DNA of 5,349 nucleotides from assembly GCA_964566765.1 (NCBI GenBank), contig CAZMJI010000070.1, positions 1 to 5,349 of the forward strand. Direction: 5' to 3'. This DNA comes from Thioglobus_B sp964566765. Lineage in GTDB: Bacteria > Pseudomonadota > Gammaproteobacteria > PS1 > Pseudothioglobaceae. A program made the translations under genes and the position numbers. Below, piece by piece: positions 1 to 5,349 of the stretch. A model generated the notes under the pieces. It saw nothing but the letters and a program-made list of their open reading frames with translations, did not search any database and had not been told where the DNA came from. Numbering within the stretch: the stretch's first letter is position 1; every line of letters begins with the position of its first letter.

Positions 1-1504
1 GAATAGCGCCATCAATCCAAACAGGCAAGTCTGGCTGATGATTCAGTAGTGAGTGGTACTCAATCTTGGCCAGCTTAGCGCTGCTCAAATCCTTGTTGAG
101 TTTTTCCTCATAAGGCAACTGACCACTTAACATCTCGTAGACCACCACGCCCAGACTAAATTGGTCCGAGCGTCGTGACACTTGTTGACTGAGAATCACC
201 TCAGGCGCGGTATAACCGACACTGCCCAAATTAGCGCTGTCTTCAATCGGATTGTTTAGCTCTTTGACGCCAGCCACACTGACCGAGCCAAAATCAACGA
301 TTTTCACCTGGCCAATATTATCGATCATAATATTCTCAGGCTTGAGATCGCCATGGATCATCTCTTGACGATGAAAGCCTCTCATGCCTTGAATGGTCTG
401 TTTAACGATAGAAGTCACCACCTCCATGTCTGGGCTTGGATGTTCACCTATCCAATCCTTTAAAGTTTGACCTTTGACATACTCCAACGCATAGGCCAAA
501 AACTTCTCTTCATGGGTGTTCGAGACAACCTTTGCCACGTGTGGATTCTGTACGCGCTTACCCACCCATTTTTCATAACTAAAGTGTTGTAGATAAAACG
601 GATCATCTTCAAAATTAACCGATGGGGTTTTGAGTGCCACTTGCTGAGAGGAGTCCAAATCACGCGCTAAATACAGCTGCATTTTGGCGCTGGATTTAAT
701 CAATGATTCAATCTCAAAACCGTTGATCTTCATGCCTTGTTGCAGATCAGGCGGAATCACCTTCTCAGACAATTCGTCAAACGCCTCCGAGAGGTTTTTC
801 TCCGGCAGTTGCTGAACTGATAATAGGGCTGCAGAGATATTGTCCTGACTACCACTATCCAGCGCCCTATCAACGATCTCCTGAACACTGGTTTCTCTAT
901 TTAATAGGATTTCAATCAGATTGCTATCCAAGTAGTCATGCACCCCGTCGGTACTTAGTAAAAATTGGTCGCCCTCTTCTAGGGCGAAAGTTTTGTAATC
1001 AACGTTAATATCCAAATCAAATCCCATGGCACGGGACAAGTAAGTTTTTTCTTGATTAACGCTGAGTACATGGTCATTGGTGAGCTGTGTTAACACGCCA
1101 CCTCTTAACCGATAAATACGGGAGTCGCCCACATGAAACACATGGGCAACATTGGATTTAATAATCAGAATACTTAAGGTAGAAAGCATCGAGGAGGTTT
1201 CACCCTGACGCACAGATTGCGAGTACATCCAGCTGTTAAGCGCAGAGATAACCTTGGTGGCAGAATGCTCCACACTCCAAGATTCAGGCGTTGTGTAGTA
1301 ATCGCTGATAAAGCCATTTGCCGCACACTTGCTCGCTTCTCTGGCTCGCTCACTGGCGCTCACACCATCAGCAATGGCTAGGGCAACGCCCTTATACTCC
1401 AGCGCAGCGCCTACATCTGGAATGTGATAGGCGCAAGCATCCTGATTCTCGGGTTTAACCCCGGCAATGGATGAAAAATCAATCTCTACCTTAAGTGTTT
1501 TCAT
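1..1504 (-). CDS. Bifunctional PP2C-type protein phosphatase / Ser-Thr protein kinase (3'-partial)
   Basis: Translating the minus strand from the ATG at 1504 gives 501 codons without a stop up to the left edge, so the C-terminus is missing. Residues 1-232 are a PP2C phosphatase with the metal-binding aspartates in NQD (Asp22), ADG (Asp46), STDG (Asp186) and QDN (Asp221), plus VGDSR (125-129). After a short linker, residues about 258-501 form a protein kinase: VALK (Lys292), a probable helix-C Glu311, catalytic loop HGDLKPEN (384-391, Asp386 and Asn391), DFG (404-406), APE (433-435) and SDQFSLG (446-452). The usual glycine-rich loop is not recognisable. The start is fixed: an in-frame TGA lies six codons upstream with no other start between. 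There is no Shine-Dalgarno sequence and only one base after the transporter stop, so translational coupling is likely. P. aeruginosa PA1782, from memory, has the same architecture in a nitrate cluster; such proteins often end in a membrane helix, which would lie outside the window. Substrates are unknown; control of nitrate uptake or reduction is inferred from context. Confidence 0.93.
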   Translation of the reverse strand, partial: MKTLKVEIDFSSIAGVKPENQDACAYHIPDVGAALEYKGVALAIADGVSASERAREASKCAANGFISDYYTTPESWSVEHSATKVISALNSWMYSQSVRQGETSSMLSTLSILIIKSNVAHVFHVGDSRIYRLRGGVLTQLTNDHVLSVNQEKTYLSRAMGFDLDINVDYKTFALEEGDQFLLSTDGVHDYLDSNLIEILLNRETSVQEIVDRALDSGSQDNISAALLSVQQLPEKNLSEAFDELSEKVIPPDLQQGMKINGFEIESLIKSSAKMQLYLARDLDSSQQVALKTPSVNFEDDPFYLQHFSYEKWVGKRVQNPHVAKVVSNTHEEKFLAYALEYVKGQTLKDWIGEHPSPDMEVVTSIVKQTIQGMRGFHRQEMIHGDLKPENIMIDNIGQVKIVDFGSVSVAGVKELNNPIEDSANLGSVGYTAPEVILSQQVSRRSDQFSLGVVVYEMLSGQLPYEEKLNKDLSSAKLAKIEYHSLLNHQPDLPVWIDGAI

Positions 1505-1505
1505 C

Positions 1506-2972
1506 TTAGTTAAGTTTAATCACTTGCACGGTACCATCTTCTAAGACTTCTGTCATCTCGCCTTTTGGCTCTTCCAAGAAGAAATAGATACCAGCAAATA
1601 CCAGCGTGGAGACAATACCAATTAACATAAAGAACTCATCATAATCAACCAGCGAGTTTGCGGTTAAGAACATCACCGCACCGACGTTACCAAAAGCACC
1701 TGCCATACCAGCAATCTGGCCAGTTAGACGTCTTTGAATCAGTGGTACCATGGCAAACACCGCACCCGATCCTGCTTTAGAGAAGATGCCAGCGACAATG
1801 GTGATACCCACCACCAAATAAACCGACCAAGTCTTATCCACAAAACCTAGGACAATAAAGCTTAGCGAGATACCCAAGAACACAATCAACAGGGTTAAGC
1901 GTCTGCCAATCTTGTCACTAATCCAGCCACCAGCAGGTCTGGCCACCAGGTTAATAAACGGATAGATGCCTGCCAGTAGTGCCGCTGTGACTTTAGAGAT
2001 GCCAAACCAGTCCACATAAAACATAGCTAACATCGACACCACCGCCAGCTCAGTACCAAAGGTAACCAAGTACGCCCAATCGAGTACCGCAACCTGCTTA
2101 AATTTGTAGCGCTGCTGCTTAGGCACAGGACTCTCAATAAAAGCCTTGTTCACGTCCCAAATCTTATAAACCTGCAAGGCGTAGATTGCCACCAAAGACA
2201 CATAAACCAAATAGGTCAATTGCTCACCAATCAGACCCATATTGGTCGGCGACAACTTCCAAGTCAGTAGTGCTAGCGCCAAATATAATGGAATATTCAT
2301 CAAGATATAAAGCACCAGGTCTGACTTGCTGGTAACCTCCATGGCGCCTGATTTTTTCGGCTTAAAATAGGTTGAACCCTTAGGCGTGTTAGAGACGTTA
2401 AAGTAATAAAACACACCATAGGCAATCGCTGCCACACTGGCCAGGGTAATGGCCATTCTCCAGCCGTCTGCATCACCATAAGCCACGGCAATAAATGGCA
2501 GTGTCATGGCTGCGCCTGCCGAACCAAAGTTACCCCAACCACCGTAAATACCTTGCGCGGTACCGGTTTGTTTGGCTGGGAACCATTCAGAGATCATGCG
2601 GATACCCACCACAAAACCTGCACCAATAAAGCCAGATAATAGTCTCAGCAGCGCCAGCTGCTCATAGCTTTGCATCCAAGCAAAGGCGATTGAAATCAGG
2701 CCGCCCAGCGCCAAGATGGCTGAGAATAGAATTTTTGGCCCGTATTTGTCAACCAACATGCCCACCACAATCCTAGCTGGAATGGTTAGCGCCACGTTGA
2801 GAATCAATAAGACTTTCGCCTGCTGATCACTCAGCTCTAAAGCCTCTTTGATAAATGGCATCATTGGACCCAAGCCCAACCACACCACAAAGGTCATAAA
2901 AAACGCAAACCACGTTAAGTGCAGAATGCGATATTTCCCGGAAAAGGAAAGAATGTTTAATCGTTCTTCCAT
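1506..2972 (-). CDS. MFS nitrate/nitrite transporter, NNP (NarK/NasA) family
   Basis: Inner-membrane transporter of 488 residues that brings nitrate (and/or nitrite) into the cytoplasm, where the nirB product acts on nitrite. Both nitrate-signature glycine motifs are present: GGWGNFG (144-150) in helix 5 and GAFGNVG (425-431) in the penultimate helix. Arg67 (in TIPARIVVG) and Arg345 (in LVARPAGGW) lie where NarK-type proteins place the two substrate-binding arginines. MFS loop motifs VDKYGPK (74-80) and SDKIGRR (352-358) follow them. The hydrophilic C-terminus with EDGTVQVIKL is typical of the family. Twelve expected helices can be placed by eye, plus two more hydrophobic stretches (about 219-239 and 252-270) between helices 6 and 7. 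The start at 2972 follows a good ribosome binding site; the stop is one base before the kinase/phosphatase start. Whether it is an exchanger or a proton symporter, and whether it prefers nitrate or nitrite, cannot be read from sequence. nasA or narK would be reasonable symbols. Confidence 0.93.
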   Translation of the reverse strand: MEERLNILSFSGKYRILHLTWFAFFMTFVVWLGLGPMMPFIKEALELSDQQAKVLLILNVALTIPARIVVGMLVDKYGPKILFSAILALGGLISIAFAWMQSYEQLALLRLLSGFIGAGFVVGIRMISEWFPAKQTGTAQGIYGGWGNFGSAGAAMTLPFIAVAYGDADGWRMAITLASVAAIAYGVFYYFNVSNTPKGSTYFKPKKSGAMEVTSKSDLVLYILMNIPLYLALALLTWKLSPTNMGLIGEQLTYLVYVSLVAIYALQVYKIWDVNKAFIESPVPKQQRYKFKQVAVLDWAYLVTFGTELAVVSMLAMFYVDWFGISKVTAALLAGIYPFINLVARPAGGWISDKIGRRLTLLIVFLGISLSFIVLGFVDKTWSVYLVVGITIVAGIFSKAGSGAVFAMVPLIQRRLTGQIAGMAGAFGNVGAVMFLTANSLVDYDEFFMLIGIVSTLVFAGIYFFLEEPKGEMTEVLEDGTVQVIKLN

Positions 2973-2982
2973 TGTTGATATG

Positions 2983-2988
2983 TCTCCT
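2983..2988 (-). promoter_or_regulatory. Ribosome binding site of the nitrate transporter gene
   Basis: The minus strand reads AGGAGA here, 10 bases before the ATG at 2972-2970. It sits in the 24-base gap after the nirB stop codon. It supports the chosen start and independent ribosome loading on the transporter gene within a shared transcript. The gap shows no hairpin or obvious promoter. Confidence 0.75.
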
Positions 2989-2996
2989 ATCTGTCG

Positions 2997-5349
2997 TTAA
3001 GCAGAACGCTGCTCAGATCGATGATCTGTAGTCTCCCAAGGGTTTTTAACCGTCTTAGGTAGGCGCTCTGCATAGTATTTAATGTTCTCTGGCGTCTCTA
3101 GTTTTGACTGGATATAGTCAAGGCCAACGCGTTCTTCAAAGTGCATTACCCTCTCTAGGTAGTTCGCTTCTTCGCGATATAGCTGCACAAAGGCTTTCAA
3201 ATACTCGACAACTTCGTCTTGTGTTTCAAAGAAACGATCTTTCAAACACGCTTTAGTGCGGATGCCGCAAGCGCCCGCTACATGGATTTCATAACCCTTC
3301 TCGGTGCAAATCACACCAAAATCTTTCACCGTGGCTTCGGCGCAATTACGCGGACAACCACTCACGCCCATCTTAAATTTATGTGGCATAAAGTGTGACC
3401 ACACGGCATCTTCCATCTTCACCGACAGGCCCATGGAATCTTGGGTACCCATTAAGCAGTGCTCTGAGCCCACGCAAGATTTACAGGTTCGGGTTGCCTT
3501 ACCATAAGCGTAACCAGATTCCATACCCGCCTCAGCGATCTCATCCCACATATCGTTAAGCTTGTCTTTGGGTACGCCCAATAGGTCAATACGCTGTCCA
3601 CCCGTTACTTTTACCGTAGGCACCTCGTACTTAACCGCGATATCAGCCAGGGCTTTTAGCTCAGCTGGGGTGGTTAAGCCGCCCTGCATTTGCGGCACAA
3701 TTGAATAGGTGCCATCATTTTGCAGGTTCGCATGCATCATCTCGTTATGCGGTCTCTCATCAGCATTGTGCTGATAAGCTTCATTAAATTGTGAGGACAA
3801 GTAGTAGTTAATGGCATTACCACAGCTGTCGCAACGGCCCTCAAAGCCTAAGGCTGCGCGCACCTCGTCAACCGAACAAACCTGATCTAACTGACGCACA
3901 TATTCTCTGACTTCATCACTCGAATGCGTGGTGCAAGTACACAGCGATTCTTTGGTCTCAACCTCCAGACCGGAGACAAAGGAAAACACCTGCTGCGCGA
4001 CTGATGAACAACCGCCACAACCAGTGGCACAACCAGTCTCTTCTTGCATGGCTTCAAAGGTGTCACAACCTTTGGCAACCGCGGCCACGATATCACCCTT
4101 GGTGACACCCAAACAGCCACAAACCTGCTCATCATCGGCCATTTTTTCCACGCCAGCAGCACCCTGAGTTTCCTGATCAACACGAATATCACCAAACAGT
4201 AGGGTTTTTCTCATCTCACTGATGTCAGTCTCATGTTTAATCAGATCAAAATAAAACAGGCCATCGGTCGAATCACCAAACAGCACCGCACCAACCAATT
4301 TGTTGTCGCGGATTGAGAGTCGTTTGCGCGTGTTTAGCGCATGGTCTTTTGAACACAGAACCTCGTCATTTGGGTTGTCAAACTCGCCAGCTGAGAATAC
4401 ATCCACGCCAGAGATTTTTAATTTGGTGGAGATATCAGAACCGGTATAAATATGGTGAGAGACCTCACAGATTTGCTCAGCTGCAACACGCGCTTGTTCA
4501 AACAACGGCGCCACCAAACCATAGCTGGTACCTCGGTGTCTAATACACTCACCCACTGAGTAGATAGCCGGATCAGAGGTCATCATCGTGTCATTCACAA
4601 TAATGCCGCGATCAGTGTGTAGACCACAGTCCTTGGCCAATGCGTCTTTAGGCACAATACCCACCGACATCACCGCCATATCAGCATTAATCGTCGAGCC
4701 ATCACTAAATTCAAGACTCTCAACGCGCGACTCGCCATTCAATTGCTTGGTATCGGCACATAATTTAAAGTTAATGCCTTTGTCTTCTAGTACTTTTTGC
4801 AATAGGTCACCTGAAGAAGGATCTAATTGTCTGTCCATGATCGAGCCCACATTGCTAATCACCGTGACCTCAAAGCCCAGTTCGTTAAGACCATTGGCCG
4901 CTTCTAGCCCTAGCAGGCCCGCGCCAATCACACACACCTTGTTGTACAAGCCCGCTTTAGACTTCATGTATTCAACATCGTAGATGTCTCTAAAGGAAAT
5001 CACGCCTTCTAAGTCAGAGCCTGGGATCGGCAGCATAAAAGGATCCGATCCGGTGCAAATCACCAGACGATCATAATGAATGGATTCAGACTCACTACTG
5101 GATAGATCACTGATCTCAACGCTTTTAAACTTTCGATTAATGCCGGTGACTTCGCAGCCCGGCTTAAAAATAATGTTGTTTTGCCCAAAATACGCCTCAT
5201 CATGGGTTTTAATGTCATCAAAATCCTTCTCACCTGCTAATACCGGTGAGAGCATAATGCGGTTATAGGGCAATACTCGCTCTTCTCCAATAATGGTAAT
5301 TTGATACATCAGCGGGTCGATCTTCAATACCTCGTCCACCACTTTCATT
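2997..5349 (-). CDS. nirB: NAD(P)H-dependent nitrite reductase, large subunit (5'-partial)
   Basis: Cytoplasmic siroheme flavoprotein that reduces nitrite to ammonium with six electrons from NAD(P)H. The frame is open to the right edge. The Met at 5348 is probably internal: family members begin with a GNGMAG-like FAD motif just before this point, so about 15-20 residues are missing. Numbering from that Met (783 residues), the order is: FAD/NAD(P) oxidoreductase (1-300; GAGLLG at 142-147, SVGEC at 264-268); first BFD-type [2Fe-2S] domain (Cys410, 412, 444, 447); second BFD-type domain (Cys470, 472, 506, 509); ferredoxin-like half-domain with VTGGQRIDLLG (581-591); and the siroheme/[4Fe-4S] domain with CVGSEHC (625-631) and GCPRNC (664-669), giving the four cluster cysteines 625, 631, 665 and 669. 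All catalytic features are intact and the length fits NirB. It is the first gene seen in the block, with the transporter 24 bases downstream. An assimilatory role is inferred from the neighbours. No nirD follows. Confidence 0.96.
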   Translation of the reverse strand, partial: MKVVDEVLKIDPLMYQITIIGEERVLPYNRIMLSPVLAGEKDFDDIKTHDEAYFGQNNIIFKPGCEVTGINRKFKSVEISDLSSSESESIHYDRLVICTGSDPFMLPIPGSDLEGVISFRDIYDVEYMKSKAGLYNKVCVIGAGLLGLEAANGLNELGFEVTVISNVGSIMDRQLDPSSGDLLQKVLEDKGINFKLCADTKQLNGESRVESLEFSDGSTINADMAVMSVGIVPKDALAKDCGLHTDRGIIVNDTMMTSDPAIYSVGECIRHRGTSYGLVAPLFEQARVAAEQICEVSHHIYTGSDISTKLKISGVDVFSAGEFDNPNDEVLCSKDHALNTRKRLSIRDNKLVGAVLFGDSTDGLFYFDLIKHETDISEMRKTLLFGDIRVDQETQGAAGVEKMADDEQVCGCLGVTKGDIVAAVAKGCDTFEAMQEETGCATGCGGCSSVAQQVFSFVSGLEVETKESLCTCTTHSSDEVREYVRQLDQVCSVDEVRAALGFEGRCDSCGNAINYYLSSQFNEAYQHNADERPHNEMMHANLQNDGTYSIVPQMQGGLTTPAELKALADIAVKYEVPTVKVTGGQRIDLLGVPKDKLNDMWDEIAEAGMESGYAYGKATRTCKSCVGSEHCLMGTQDSMGLSVKMEDAVWSHFMPHKFKMGVSGCPRNCAEATVKDFGVICTEKGYEIHVAGACGIRTKACLKDRFFETQDEVVEYLKAFVQLYREEANYLERVMHFEERVGLDYIQSKLETPENIKYYAERLPKTVKNPWETTDHRSEQRSA

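Noticed and set aside
460..663. 67-codon open frame on the minus strand
   Set aside because: It is an out-of-frame shadow within the kinase domain; the true frame shows VALK, HGDLKPEN and DFG in the right order.
2300..2491. 63-codon open frame on the minus strand inside the transporter gene
   Set aside because: It is an out-of-frame shadow of the transporter, Trp/Pro-rich with no motif.
2973..2996. Possible promoter or terminator between nirB and the transporter gene
   Set aside because: Only 24 bases, no inverted repeat or T-run and no convincing promoter boxes; it holds only the ribosome binding site.
3304..3507. Short plus-strand open frames opposite nirB (also 3928-4167, 4313-4543 and 5080-5268)
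   Set aside because: Each is antisense to conserved nirB coding sequence and has no supporting start signal or recognisable product.
3887..4195. 102-codon open frame on the minus strand within nirB in another frame
   Set aside because: It overlaps the two BFD domains of nirB, whose cysteine motifs are clearly the coding signal. The alternative product is Val/Arg-rich with no recognisable motif.
4588..4983. 131-codon open frame on the plus strand opposite nirB
   Set aside because: It lies wholly antisense to the conserved NAD(P)-binding part of NirB, its protein looks like low-complexity shadow translation, and no ribosome binding site or family resemblance is evident.
5346..5348. ATG at the right edge as the true nirB start
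   Set aside because: The protein beginning here would lack the first FAD-binding glycine motif and start in the middle of the family's N-terminal pattern (GMAGM-x-VVDE-like). The gene most likely continues beyond the window.

Overview
The window is a compact, unidirectional, operon-like block. All three genes lie on the minus strand and almost no sequence is left over. The content is nitrate/nitrite assimilation. Protein style (NirB with two BFD-type iron-sulfur domains, an NNP-family nitrate transporter, a fused PP2C phosphatase/Ser-Thr kinase) and moderate base composition suggest a proteobacterium, most likely a gammaproteobacterium. The genus cannot be fixed from the sequence. The fused phosphatase/kinase beside nitrate genes recalls, from memory, the PA1782 gene of the Pseudomonas aeruginosa nitrate assimilation cluster, although the gene order here is different.

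Layout in the direction of transcription (right to left): (1) 5349-2997, nirB, the large subunit of NAD(P)H-dependent nitrite reductase, cut at its N-terminus by the window edge so that the first FAD-binding glycine motif is missing; (2) a 24-base gap with a clear ribosome binding site; (3) 2972-1506, an MFS nitrate/nitrite transporter of the NNP (NarK/NasA) family that seems to carry two extra membrane helices; (4) a one-base gap; (5) 1504 to the left edge, a PP2C-type phosphatase fused to a Ser/Thr protein kinase, open through the edge and so truncated at its C-terminus.

Together the first two genes import nitrate or nitrite and reduce nitrite to ammonium in the cytoplasm. The third encodes opposing phosphorylation and dephosphorylation activities in one polypeptide and is the likely regulator, but its target is not shown by the sequence. 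No nirD and no nitrate reductase gene lies within the window; they may be outside it. No promoter, terminator, RNA gene, mobile element, repeat or CRISPR array was seen, and no stretch of 300 bases lacks a gene.
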